Below, one piece after another: positions 35,466 to 44,714 of a DNA stretch of 64,000 nt (positions within the stretch are counted from its first letter, which is position 1; the number at the start of each line of letters is the position of its first letter). A program made the translations under genes and the position numbers. The DNA lies in NCBI RefSeq assembly GCF_900142825.1, contig NZ_FRCH01000001.1:744001-808000 (forward strand), read 5' to 3'. A model generated the notes under the pieces. It made no database searches. It was not told the DNA's origin and worked only from the letters and a program-made list of their open reading frames with translations. The DNA is from Rhodanobacter sp. OK091. Lineage in GTDB: Bacteria > Pseudomonadota > Gammaproteobacteria > Xanthomonadales > Rhodanobacteraceae.

Positions 35466-37141
35466 TCAAGAGAAACTTCCTGCTGGCCGGCGCGCTCACG
35501 CTGGCCTGCGGCTTCGCGCAAGCCACCACCACGCCGGAATTCGTCGGTACCGATGCGCCGTTCGCGTCCAACGCGATCTACTTCGTGATGACCGACCGCT
35601 TCGTCAACGGCGATCCGTCGAACGACCAGCGCCACCAGGGCGGCGCGCATCCCACGTTCGACATTCCGGTACCGGGCGCGCCCAAGGGTCGGAGCGACAA
35701 CATCGGCTACCTCGGCGGTGACTTCAAGGGCGTGCTCGACAACGCCGGCTACATCCGCAACATGGGCTTCGGCGCCGTGTGGATCACGCCGATCGTGGAA
35801 AACCCGAACGAGGCGTTCACCGGCGGCGACCCGGTGAGCTGGGGCTCGAAATTCACCGATCGCGGCAAGACCGGCTTTCACGGCTACTGGGGCGTCAACT
35901 TCTACAAGCTCGACCCGCACCTGCCCAGCAAAGGACTCGATTTCGCCCAGTTCACCACTGCCATGCATCAAGCCGGACTCAAGGTGGTGCAGGACATCGT
36001 CGCCAATCACGGCTCCCCCGCTTTCAGCATGCCGAAAGCGCAACCGATGTTCGGCCAGATCTACGACAAGGACGGCAAGCTGATCGCCGACGAACAGAAT
36101 CTGCGACCGGACCAGCTCGACCCCGTGCGCAATCCGCTGCACCGCTTCTATCACGCGTACGAAGATCTGGCCCAGCTGTCCAACAACGACGACGAGAATC
36201 CGGCGGTGCTGGACTACTTCGTCGGCGCCTACCTGCAATGGGCCGGCGAAGGCGCCGACGCGTTCCGTATCGACACGATCAGCCACATGCCCACCGCGTT
36301 CTGGAAACAGTTCGCTGCACGTATCCGCGCGAAGCATCCAGGCTTCTTCATGTTCGGCGAGGCGTTCGACTACAGCCCCGACAACATCGGCCAGTACACC
36401 TGGGCGAAGAACGGCGGCATCAGCGTGCTCGACTTCCCGCTGCGCGGCCGCATCGCCGACGTGTTCGAACACCCCGGCAGCGACTACGTCCATCTGCTCG
36501 ATCGCCTCTACCTCACCAATGGCCCCTATGCGAACCCGTACGAACTGGTCACGTTCTACGACAACCACGACATGGCTCGGCTCAACGCCAGCGACAACGG
36601 CTTCATCGACGCCAACAACTGGCTGTTCACCGCCCGCGGCATCCCGGCGATCTACTACGGCTCGGAAACCGGATTCGAGCGCGGCAAGGCCGAGCACGAA
36701 GGCAACCGCAACTACTACGGCCAGCAGCGCATCGACGACGCCGCGAGCAGCCCGATCTATAACCAACTGAAACGCATCGCGTCGCTGCGCAAGAACACCC
36801 CAGCGCTGCAGCGCGGCCTGATGCTGCCGATCCACTTCGCCGGCGACCAGGCTGCGTTCTATCGCGTATACCAGAAAGGCGACGTGCACCAGATCGCACT
36901 GGTGCTGCTCAACAAAGGCGACGCCGCCGCGCAATTCGACGTCAGCGACTATCTGCAGGCCGGTCGCTGGCAGCCGGCGCTAGACGGATCCGCGATCGAC
37001 GTGACCGATGGGGGCCATCTGCATGCCAGCGTCGTGCCACACGACGTGCAGGTCTATTTGCTGGATGCGGTGGCGACGCGGGCGGACCTGGTCGCGGAGC
37101 TGACGCGACTGATGCAGGAGCGCGGGCATCCGACGCACTGA
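35462..37141 (+). CDS. GH13 alpha-amylase family enzyme, exported (cyclodextrinase/CGTase-like)
   Basis: Secreted glucan hydrolase of 559 residues. The signal peptide is MIKRNFLLAGALTLACGFAQA. Early motifs (SNAIYFVMTDRFVNGDPSND and GFHGYWGVNFY) are of the CGTase-like GH13 branch. The catalytic residues are Asp271 (AFRIDTISH), Glu300 (FMFGEAFDY) and Asp370 (FYDNHDMARL), and a C-terminal beta-domain follows. It is the last gene of the operator D operon. Between its stop and 37334 I see no gene. Confidence 0.9.
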   Translation: MIKRNFLLAGALTLACGFAQATTTPEFVGTDAPFASNAIYFVMTDRFVNGDPSNDQRHQGGAHPTFDIPVPGAPKGRSDNIGYLGGDFKGVLDNAGYIRNMGFGAVWITPIVENPNEAFTGGDPVSWGSKFTDRGKTGFHGYWGVNFYKLDPHLPSKGLDFAQFTTAMHQAGLKVVQDIVANHGSPAFSMPKAQPMFGQIYDKDGKLIADEQNLRPDQLDPVRNPLHRFYHAYEDLAQLSNNDDENPAVLDYFVGAYLQWAGEGADAFRIDTISHMPTAFWKQFAARIRAKHPGFFMFGEAFDYSPDNIGQYTWAKNGGISVLDFPLRGRIADVFEHPGSDYVHLLDRLYLTNGPYANPYELVTFYDNHDMARLNASDNGFIDANNWLFTARGIPAIYYGSETGFERGKAEHEGNRNYYGQQRIDDAASSPIYNQLKRIASLRKNTPALQRGLMLPIHFAGDQAAFYRVYQKGDVHQIALVLLNKGDAAAQFDVSDYLQAGRWQPALDGSAIDVTDGGHLHASVVPHDVQVYLLDAVATRADLVAELTRLMQERGHPTH

Positions 37142-37333
37142 TCCACTCGATTCGACACTGCAAGATTATGCTGAAGGATTAGGCGGCGATCGCCCCCCTC
37201 TAAAGCTTCGTGCTACTCAGATTGGGGGAGACGTCTGTAGCACTGAAGGCGCTGACCGCCCCCCGAAGAAGCCAGAATAGGCACGCTCGTGAAGAAAGCG
37301 GTTAGCTAAGTCAGGCAATGCAGGAGGTTCCAC

Positions 37334-37708
37334 ATGAACAGTCCGCAATTGGTCAACGAGCCACCCACGTTCAAGACCGTCCTTCGCGAGGCGATACATT
37401 ATTGGGAGCCTCGCCGTGTTGTCTACAACATCGTACTCGCTGCGATCGTAGCCGCCTGGCTGGTGTTTACCTGGCCGCATTTCCGCCCCGCCTTCACCAT
37501 GCGAGCCTTGCTCGCGCTGCTCGTTCTCGCGGCCATGGCCAACGCGTGTTATTGCGCCGCTTACCTCGTGGACACCACCATGCAACTCTCGCCTTTTCGC
37601 ACCACGTGGTTGCACGCGCGATGGCTGCTCTGGCTCGCGGGCACGCTTTTCGCCGCCGCATTTGCGTGGTACTGGATTGCAGACGAAATCTATCCCTATG
37701 TCGGGTAG
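37334..37708 (+). CDS. Small membrane protein of unknown function
   Basis: A 124-residue protein with three or four hydrophobic segments (VVYNIVLAAIVAAWLVFTW, LLALLVLAAMANACYCAAYLV, LLWLAGTLFAAAFAWYWIA). A strong ribosome site (GCAGGAGG) precedes the ATG. It is followed by another small membrane protein and a truncated hemoglobin, all in one direction. No function can be assigned. Confidence 0.75.
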   Translation: MNSPQLVNEPPTFKTVLREAIHYWEPRRVVYNIVLAAIVAAWLVFTWPHFRPAFTMRALLALLVLAAMANACYCAAYLVDTTMQLSPFRTTWLHARWLLWLAGTLFAAAFAWYWIADEIYPYVG

Positions 37709-37784
37709 TTGATGGCCAACCATTCCTTCGAGCCGAGCCACGGGATCGATTTACCTCAAGCGTCGACCATCAAGGGAGCGAGTA

Positions 37785-38039
37785 ATGAACGTTGACCTCG
37801 TAAAAGATGTTCTGCTCTGGTGCACCATCATCAACTATGCCGTGTTGCTCTTGTGGTTCGGTGCCTTCGTCTTCGCTTACGGCTGGATGTTGAATCTTCA
37901 CGGCCGGTGGTTCCGCATGCCGGAGGAGCGCTTCAACGGCATCCACTACCTCGGCATGGCCATTTACAAAATCGGCATCCTCGTTTTCAATCTTGTTCCA
38001 TATATCGCGCTGTGCATCGTGTCGCATCACGCAGGCTGA
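37785..38039 (+). CDS. Small membrane protein, DUF6868-like
   Basis: An 84-residue protein with two hydrophobic segments around a short loop (NLHGRWFRMPEERFNGIHYLGMAIYKI), a pattern I recognise as the DUF6868 type. GGGAGCGAG precedes the ATG. It ends 4 bp before the hemoglobin gene, so the two are probably co-transcribed. No function is known. Confidence 0.75.
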   Translation: MNVDLVKDVLLWCTIINYAVLLLWFGAFVFAYGWMLNLHGRWFRMPEERFNGIHYLGMAIYKIGILVFNLVPYIALCIVSHHAG

Positions 38040-38043
38040 CCAC

Positions 38044-38514
38044 ATGTCGAAACCCAACGTTCCGAGCCTCTACGAGTGGGTGGGCGGCATCGACGCCCTG
38101 AACCGTTTGACCACGCGCTTCTACGACCACGTCAAGAACGATGTCTTGCTCGCGCCCGTGTTCGCCCACATGGGCGCGGATCATCCTGCCCATGTCGCCG
38201 CCTTCCTGGCCGAAGTGCTTGGCGGACCGACAAAATACTCCGAGGAGCATGGCGGTCACCCGCACATGATCCGGCAGCACCTGAATCGTCACCTCGCTCA
38301 AGATCAAAGGCGTCGTTGGGTAAGCCTTCTGCTTGAAACGGCGGATGAGCTGGGCATGCCCGACGATCTGGAGTTCCGATCCGCCTTGGTCGGCTACCTC
38401 GAGTGGGGTTCGCGCCTGGCGGTCATCAATTCGCAGCCGGGTGCAACGGTCGACCCGAATGCACCCATGCCTAAGTGGGGCTGGGGCGAGGTCAAAGGCC
38501 CGTATGTCGGCTGA
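38044..38514 (+). CDS. Group II truncated hemoglobin
   Basis: Heme protein of 156 residues binding oxygen or nitric oxide. The 2-over-2 globin pattern is visible: LYEWVGGIDALNRLTTRFYD, then LGGPTKYSEEHGGHPHMIRQHLNRHL, then RRRWVSLLLETADELG with the Trp typical of group II. A C-terminal extension of about 30 residues is rich in Pro and Trp. The gene follows a small membrane protein by 4 bp, suggesting a membrane partner; the physiological role is not readable. Confidence 0.88.
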   Translation: MSKPNVPSLYEWVGGIDALNRLTTRFYDHVKNDVLLAPVFAHMGADHPAHVAAFLAEVLGGPTKYSEEHGGHPHMIRQHLNRHLAQDQRRRWVSLLLETADELGMPDDLEFRSALVGYLEWGSRLAVINSQPGATVDPNAPMPKWGWGEVKGPYVG

Positions 38515-38591
38515 GCCTTGTTCCGCATGACTGACGACGCGCAGCAGGAATCTGTCGGCGCAGCTGGCGACATGGACTGACCTGGATACCC

Positions 38592-39131
38592 ATGCGCTAC
38601 GCCGCGTTCTTCCGCAATCTCAATCTCGGCCGTCGCAACTGCCCCGACCGGGCGCAGTTCGAGCAGGCGTTTCTCGAAAATGGCGCGTCTGCGGCGGCAT
38701 CGTTCCTGACCAATGGCACGATGGTGTTCGAGGCGCGCAGCCGGCGGGCAGCGGAGAATATTCTCGATACCGCCTCCACCTCCATGGCGGCCAGTTGCGG
38801 CCTGCGCGAGCCTGCGTTCCTGCGCGGGATCGACCAGCTCGCGGCATTGGTCGAGACCGCACCGTTCGAGGCCATCGACCCCGCCACGGTCTTTGCCTGC
38901 TGCGTTACGTTCCTGCACCGCGATGCCGTAGTCGCGGGCAAGCCGCCGTCGGCAACACCGCGCGGCGACGTCGAGGTGATCGCCATCACCGGCTCGGAGG
39001 CATTGTGCATCGTGCGCAAGCTCGGCAAGAGCCCGGGCAGCCCGAACGCGTTTCTGGAGAAGACCCTCGCCCTGCCCGCCACCACTCGCGTGTGGAACAC
39101 CGTGGTGAGGCTGGTCGACAAGCACGCCTAA
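38592..39131 (+). CDS. DUF1697 family protein
   Basis: A 179-residue cytosolic protein with the family opening RYAAFFRNLNLGRRNCPDRAQFEQAF, the middle ASFLTNGTMVFEA and the ending LALPATTRVWNTVVRLVDKH. DUF1697 proteins have no assigned biochemical role. The usual opening has GINVGG where this one has LNLGRR. It stands between the hemoglobin and the convergent LacI gene. Confidence 0.85.
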   Translation: MRYAAFFRNLNLGRRNCPDRAQFEQAFLENGASAAASFLTNGTMVFEARSRRAAENILDTASTSMAASCGLREPAFLRGIDQLAALVETAPFEAIDPATVFACCVTFLHRDAVVAGKPPSATPRGDVEVIAITGSEALCIVRKLGKSPGSPNAFLEKTLALPATTRVWNTVVRLVDKHA

Positions 39132-39237
39132 CCGGCGCGTGCTTGTTGCTTGCTGGTCGGCTCCCATGCGAGCACATGGCCAAGCGAACATGGTCGAAGA
39201 CAGCATAAGCACGGAGTGCGCCCGGCACGCCCCATCC

Positions 39238-40260
39238 TTAACGCAGGCTCGAGCGCCGCACCATCAACTTCACCGGCAGTACGGCGCTGTCCACCGGCTC
39301 GCCGCGGATCAGCGCGAGCAGGCTGTCGACGAGGACTTCACCGGCCTGCTTGGTGTCCTGCAACACCGTGGTCAGCGGCGGGTTGACGAAGCTGGCGGTG
39401 GCGATGTCGTCGAAGCCGACCAGAGCAACATCCTGCGGCACGCGCAGGCCGTGATCGCTGAGCGCGCGCATGGCGCCGATCGCGATCAGGTCGCTGGCGG
39501 CGAATATCGCGTCGAAGCCGACTTCGCGGCTGATCAGGCTGCGCATCGCCTCGTAGCCGGAACGCTCGGTGCTTTCGGCGTTCTGCTGCAGGGCCGGGTC
39601 TACCTCCACGCCGGCTTGCTGCAAGGCATCGACGTAGCCGCGATAGCGCCCGAAGAACTCCGGGTAGTGGCTGGACGCGTCACCGAGAAAGGCGATGCGG
39701 CGGCAACCGCGTTCCAGCAGATGCTCGGCCACGGCCTGGCCGCCGCGGAAATTGTCGCAACCGATCGACACGCCCGGCTGGTCCGGCAATACGGCGCCCC
39801 AGCGCACGAAGCAGGTGCCCTGGGCGACCAGTTTCTCCAGCTTGTCGCGATAAGCCAGGTAGTCGCCGTAGCCAAGCAGGATGATGCCGTCGGCCTTCTT
39901 GCTGTCGGCGAAGTCGGCGTGCCAGTCGTGCGAAAACTGCTGGAACGAGATCAGCAGGTCGTAACCCTGCAGCGCGCAGGCGCGGGTGATCGAGCCGAGC
40001 ATCGACAGGAAGAACGGGTTGATGTGCGACTCGTCGGCGGTGGGGTCCTCGAAGAACAGCAGCGCCAGCGTGCCGGTGTGCATCCGGCGCAGGTTGGAAG
40101 CGTTTTTGTCGACCTTGTAGTTGAGCTGTTCGGCGGCGGCCTGGATGCGCCGCCGGGTTTCCTCATTGACCAGCGGGCTGCCGCGCAACGCGCGCGACAC
40201 CGTGGCCTGGGAGACCCCGGCCAGGTGGGCGATGTCGATCGATGTGGCTTTTACCTTCAT
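39238..40260 (-). CDS. LacI-family regulator, probable alpha-glucan (maltose) repressor
   Basis: A 340-residue LacI/GalR protein: HTH MKVKATSIDIAHLAGVSQATVSRALR, hinge near NYKVDKNASNLRR, and a sugar-binding core. The ATG 40260 is chosen because it begins the HTH. It lies downstream of, and in line with, the sugar porter gene that carries operator E. From this position I infer that it binds TGAATACGTATGCA and answers to maltose or glucose. The other LacI gene cannot be excluded as the binder. Confidence 0.9.
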   Translation of the reverse strand: MKVKATSIDIAHLAGVSQATVSRALRGSPLVNEETRRRIQAAAEQLNYKVDKNASNLRRMHTGTLALLFFEDPTADESHINPFFLSMLGSITRACALQGYDLLISFQQFSHDWHADFADSKKADGIILLGYGDYLAYRDKLEKLVAQGTCFVRWGAVLPDQPGVSIGCDNFRGGQAVAEHLLERGCRRIAFLGDASSHYPEFFGRYRGYVDALQQAGVEVDPALQQNAESTERSGYEAMRSLISREVGFDAIFAASDLIAIGAMRALSDHGLRVPQDVALVGFDDIATASFVNPPLTTVLQDTKQAGEVLVDSLLALIRGEPVDSAVLPVKLMVRRSSLR

Positions 40261-40449
40261 CCGCGACGTGATCCGGAAAATTCTGGCCAGACTGCGCGAC
40301 GGCGGCCATGAACCGGCCACCGGTCGTTCCGAATCCTAACCGCTTTGCGCGCCGCCTGTCGTATACCGCGCGGCGTTCGTCGATACAGCGGCAGCCGTCG
40401 AACGCCGCCATACCGATCGTTCCGGCGTAAAGAGGGCGTTCCATGGCCT

Positions 40450-41871
40450 TCATGCCTGCATGTCCTCCAGCTCGACGCCCTTGGTTTCGCGCACCGCGTA
40501 CAACACGAACAGCAGCGACAGCAGCGCAAAACCCGCATACAGCCCGTAGGCGAAGGTGAGACCGATCTCGGCCAGCGCCGGGAAACTGCTGGTGATCGCG
40601 AAGTTGGCCAGCCATTGCGCGGCCGCGGCCACCGCCAGCGCAGTGGCGCGGATGCGGTTCGGAAACATCTCGCCCAGCAGTACCCATACCACCGGGCCCC
40701 AGCTCACGCCGAAGAACACCACGTACGCATTCGCCGCAACCAGGGCGACGATGCCGGTGGCGCCCGGCAGGCTCAGCGTGGCGCCGCTGCCGGTCGCCTG
40801 CGAGAAGCACCAGGCCATCAAGCCCAGGGTGAGCGCCATGCCGGCCGAGCCGATCACCAGCAGCGGTTTGCGGCCGATGCGATCGACCAGCGCGATCGCC
40901 ACCAGCGTCACCAGCACGTTGACGATCGAGGTGGCCACGGTGATGGTGAACGAGTCGGCCTCGCTGAAACCGACCGAGTGCCACAACGTGGACGAGTAAT
41001 AGAAGATCACGTTGATGCCGACGAACTGCTGGAATACCGACAGCAGGATGCCGATCCATACCACCGGCAGCAGTCCGGCGGCCTTGCCGAGCAGGTCGCT
41101 GAGGCGCGGCTGGTGTTCCAAATGCAGGCTGTCCTCGATGTCGCGCAGCTTGTCGTCCAGTGCGGCTTCGTTGTGCATGTTCAGCACACTGCGCAACACC
41201 ACCCTCGCTTCGGCCAGGCGGTTTTTGGCCACCAGATACCGCGGCGACTCCGGCACGCCCAGCACCAAGGTGCCGTAGATCAGTGCCGGCAGCGTCGCCA
41301 CCAGGAACATCCAGCGCCATGCCGCCAGCCCCAGCCATGACGGCAGCGACGAGCCGCCGGCCGCACCGGCCAGCCATGCATCGCTGAGCAGCGCGGCGAA
41401 GATGCCCAGCACGATCGCCAGCTGTTGCATCGAGCCGAGCCGGCCGCGGATATACGCGGGCGACACTTCGGCGATGTAGGTGGGCGCGATCACCGAGGCC
41501 ACGCCGACACCGATGCCGCCGACCAGTCGCCACAGGATCAGCTGCCACACCGCGTTCGCCAGGCCCGAACCCAGCGCGCTGGCCACCAGCAGCACGGCCG
41601 CCACTTGCATGGTGCGCACGCGGCCCCAGCGGTTCGCCAGCATGCCGGCATACCAGGCGCCCAGCGCGGAACCGAGCAAGGCGCACGACACCGCGAAACC
41701 GGTCTGCGCCGCATCCAGGGCGAAGGCACCGCGGATTGCGTCGACCGCGCCGTTGATCACCGCCGTATCGAATCCGAACAGGAAACCACCCAGCGCCGCC
41801 GCCGCCGAAATCAGCACCACCCGCGCGGTGGCGTGCTGGCCCAGTCCATCTGTCGCGTCCACTGTGCTCAT
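40450..41871 (-). CDS. MFS sugar porter (SP family)
   Basis: Twelve-helix inner-membrane symporter of 473 residues. Sugar-porter motifs are GFLFGFDTAVINGA in helix 1, the loop NRWGRVRT, the PESPRYLV segment, QQFVGINVIFYYSS in helix 7, DRIGRKPLL and the end motif RETKG. The substrate is probably glucose released by the surrounding enzymes, though xylose or another hexose is possible. Operator E is 67 bp before its ATG, and the LacI gene follows 189 bp after its stop. Confidence 0.92.
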   Translation of the reverse strand: MSTVDATDGLGQHATARVVLISAAAALGGFLFGFDTAVINGAVDAIRGAFALDAAQTGFAVSCALLGSALGAWYAGMLANRWGRVRTMQVAAVLLVASALGSGLANAVWQLILWRLVGGIGVGVASVIAPTYIAEVSPAYIRGRLGSMQQLAIVLGIFAALLSDAWLAGAAGGSSLPSWLGLAAWRWMFLVATLPALIYGTLVLGVPESPRYLVAKNRLAEARVVLRSVLNMHNEAALDDKLRDIEDSLHLEHQPRLSDLLGKAAGLLPVVWIGILLSVFQQFVGINVIFYYSSTLWHSVGFSEADSFTITVATSIVNVLVTLVAIALVDRIGRKPLLVIGSAGMALTLGLMAWCFSQATGSGATLSLPGATGIVALVAANAYVVFFGVSWGPVVWVLLGEMFPNRIRATALAVAAAAQWLANFAITSSFPALAEIGLTFAYGLYAGFALLSLLFVLYAVRETKGVELEDMQA

Positions 41872-41937
41872 TGCGTCTCCCCAACGTCATGGCATAAAGA
41901 GGTTCGAGTCTGCACTGCGCTCCCGGCCATGTCCGAC

Positions 41938-41951
41938 TGAATACGTATGCA
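41938..41951. promoter_or_regulatory. Alpha-glucan operator, copy E
   Basis: TGAATACGTATGCA on the plus strand, reversed relative to the minus-strand porter gene it controls. It lies between the antiporter stop (41981) and the porter start (41871), so the porter has its own promoter. Confidence 0.8.
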
Positions 41952-41980
41952 GCCGGACCGGATTGATCGACTTGCGTGGA

Positions 41981-43696
41981 TCAAGCGGTGCCCGACGACG
42001 CCGTTTGCGCGAACTGTCCCGCACGCAGATGCTCCAGCATACCGCGCGCCAGCTCGGACTCCGCCAGCACCACCAGGTCGGCGCCCTGCTGCCGCAGATG
42101 CGCCTTGCTGGCATCGGAATCGGCACGCGCGATGATCGGCAGCCGCGGGTTGGCCAGCCGCGCCACCCGCACCATCTCGCCACCCTCGAACGCATCGGGC
42201 ACGGTCACCACCAGCGCGCGCGCGTGGGCGAGATTGGCTGCTGCCAGCACATCGTCCCGCGCGGCGTTGCCCACGATCGTCGCAATGCCCTGCTGGTGCA
42301 GCATGGCGACACACTCCTTTTCCTCTTCCAGCACCAGCACCGGATGGCCTTGCGCATGCAACGCCTCGCCGATCAACCGCCCTACCCGGCCATAACCCGC
42401 CACCACCACATGGCCGCTCAGCGGACTGGTGGGCGGAATTTCGGTGGGCGTAGCGGTGGCCGCAGCGGCGGCGCCATCACGCTGCCGCGCTTCGCGGGCA
42501 TCGAGCCACGGTTTCGCGCGATCGAGCAGCTTGAACAGCAGCGGATTGAGCAGGATCGACAAGATCGCGGCGGCCAGCAGCACGTCCTGCGCCTCCTTCG
42601 ATACGAGGTTCTGCACCACGCCCACGCCGATCAGGATGAACGAGAATTCGCCGATCTGCGCCAGGCTGGTGGCGATCGTCAGCGCGGTGCGCAACGGGCG
42701 TCCCGACACCAGCACGATGCCCAGCGCGGCCAGCGACTTGCCGAACACCACGATCAGCAGCGCCGCGAGCACCACCCACGGCTGGGTCAGCATCACGTGG
42801 TAGTTGAACAGCATGCCGATCGAGACGAAGAACAGCACGGCGAACGCATCGCGCAGCGGCAGCGTTTCCTCGGTGGCGCGCTGGGCCAGCTTCGACTCGC
42901 CCATCATCATGCCGGCGAAGAAGGCGCCCAGTTCGAACGACACGCCGAACAGGTCGGCCGCGCCAAACGCCACGCCCAGCGCGATCGCCAGCACGGCGAG
43001 ACGGAACAGCTCGCGCGAACCGGTATGCGCGACGACCTTGAGAATCCATGGAATCAGCCGCCCGCCGACCACCAGCATCAGCCCGACGAACAGCGCCACT
43101 TTCCCGATGGTGAAAGCGATCGTGCCGGCGACCGCTCCGAACGACAACGCCGCGCCGCCCTGCCCGTCACCGCCCAGCACCAGCCCGACCGCCGGCAGCA
43201 GTACCAGCGCAAGCACCATCGCCAGATCCTCGACGATCAGCCAGCCGATCGCGATGCGGCCGCGTTCGGTTTCCATCAGGCGGTGTTCCTCCATCGCCCG
43301 CAACAGCACCACCGTGCTGGCCACCGACAGCGCCAGTCCGAACACGAAACCCTGCGCTAGCGGCCAACCCAAGCCCCAGCCCAGCAGCATGCCCAGCACC
43401 GTCGCCACCGCCATCTGGCCGAGCGCGCCGGGGATGGCGATGTTCTTGACCGACAGCAAGTCCTTCAACGAGAAATGCAAGCCGACGCCGAACATCAGCA
43501 GCACCACGCCCACCTCGGCCAGCTGATGCGCCAGATGCCCGTCGGCGACGTAGCCTGGCGTGAACGGCCCCACCACCACGCCGGCCATCAGGTAACCGGC
43601 CAGTGGCGGCAGCCTCAGCTTGTGCGCCAACGCAGCAAACACGAAAGCCAGCACGATGCCGCTGACGAGGGTGGCGATGAGTGGGGCATCGTGCAT
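41981..43696 (-). CDS. Kef/YbaL-type cation:proton antiporter with TrkA-N domain
   Basis: Inner-membrane CPA2 antiporter of 571 residues. About 12 helices (MAGVVVGPFTPGYV, MFGVGLHFSLKDL, ELGAFFAGMMMGES) are followed by a cytosolic RCK/TrkA-N domain beginning HVVVAGYGRVGRLIG near residue 415. GGAAGGAG precedes ATG 43696. Proteins of this layout (YbaL/KefB/KefC) exchange K+ or Na+ for protons; the ion cannot be told from sequence. No accessory KefF/KefG gene is nearby. Confidence 0.9.
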   Translation of the reverse strand: MHDAPLIATLVSGIVLAFVFAALAHKLRLPPLAGYLMAGVVVGPFTPGYVADGHLAHQLAEVGVVLLMFGVGLHFSLKDLLSVKNIAIPGALGQMAVATVLGMLLGWGLGWPLAQGFVFGLALSVASTVVLLRAMEEHRLMETERGRIAIGWLIVEDLAMVLALVLLPAVGLVLGGDGQGGAALSFGAVAGTIAFTIGKVALFVGLMLVVGGRLIPWILKVVAHTGSRELFRLAVLAIALGVAFGAADLFGVSFELGAFFAGMMMGESKLAQRATEETLPLRDAFAVLFFVSIGMLFNYHVMLTQPWVVLAALLIVVFGKSLAALGIVLVSGRPLRTALTIATSLAQIGEFSFILIGVGVVQNLVSKEAQDVLLAAAILSILLNPLLFKLLDRAKPWLDAREARQRDGAAAAATATPTEIPPTSPLSGHVVVAGYGRVGRLIGEALHAQGHPVLVLEEEKECVAMLHQQGIATIVGNAARDDVLAAANLAHARALVVTVPDAFEGGEMVRVARLANPRLPIIARADSDASKAHLRQQGADLVVLAESELARGMLEHLRAGQFAQTASSGTA

Positions 43697-43884
43697 GCGC
43701 GCTCCTTCCGGCACAACCATGAAAACCGCACGACATGGCTCGTACGGCATGCAGAGGTGCGGCTGCCATTGGACGCGGGCCGCACGTGCAAGATCATTCA
43801 GTTGTAAGGGTGATCAGCGGCCAACGCAAGCGCCAAGGCCACTCGTGCCGGCGCGCCCGTATTCGCTTTCTCCGATCCGTTGGC

Positions 43885-44515
43885 GGCAGTTTCGCGTTCG
43901 ATTTCGTCCAGCGTGGCTTCCAACGCGTGCGCGTCGTCGCGGTGGATGCAACGAGCGGGCGTGCGCATGCGGCGGTCGAAGAAACGGCGAAGACCTTCGT
44001 CCATGCCGACCGCAGCTTCGTTCACGAAGTCGATGGCCTGGGCAAAGAGGTGGTCTGGATTTCGGAGCGCAACGGTTGGTGCCATCTCTACCTGTTCGAC
44101 GGCGGAAGCGGCCGAGCGAAGCGGCAGATCACCCATGGCGACTGGGTCGTGCGCGACGTGCTGCGGGTGGACGACGGGAGCAGAGCTTCGTCGCCAAGGG
44201 TCGCGACGGCCGTACCGACATCTGGGGCATGGTGGTGCGGCCGCGCGATTACGATCCGGCGAAGAAGTGTGGTCGAGAACATCTACGCCGGGCCGCACGA
44301 TTCGTTCGTGCCCAAGACCTTCTGGCCGTTCGGCTGCCACACCGGCGGCGACAAGCAGATCGGCATGCAGGCGCTTGCCGACTTGGACTTCATCGTGGTG
44401 ATGATCGACGGCACGGGCATCGCCAACCGTTCCAAGGCCTTCCACGACGTGGCCTGGAAGAACCTGGGCGATTCGGGCTTCCGATCGCATCGCCTGGCAC
44501 CGGGCGTTGGCGGCG
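43885..44515 (+). pseudogene. Decayed S9 prolyl oligopeptidase/DPP-IV-like gene
   Basis: Conserved pieces of a DPP-IV-type peptidase lie in order but in different frames. First is FAFDFVQRGFQRVRVVAVD with VVWISERNGWCHLYLFD and ITHGDWVVRDV (to about 44184). Then RTDIWGMVVRPRDYDPAKK follows in another frame. VVENIYAGPHDSFVPKTFWPFG with FHDVAWKNLGDSGF follows in the first frame again. Finally a DRIAWHRALAAAATK-like end needs one more shift near 44480. The stretch between the propeller and the hydrolase cap, and both ends including the catalytic Ser, are missing. This is a relic with an internal deletion and at least three frame changes. Confidence 0.8.
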
Positions 44516-44714
44516 GCAGCGACTAAACAAAAAACCGGCCGGGATGGGCGGGGCTTGCGTGGGGCTCAAGGCGTTGGGGTTCGCAAGCTCACCCCAACCT
44601 ATGCGGGCTGCATTCACTCTCACGCAACCCACCCCACCGCCCGCATGCCGCACCTCGTAGGGCGGGTTTTAACCCGCCTTACGGGTTGCCTCCCCGGAAA
44701 AGCCGGGGGAACTC

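Noticed and set aside
38076-38336. Overlapping frame inside the truncated hemoglobin gene
   Set aside because: The hemoglobin frame has the globin motifs; the other is a shadow.
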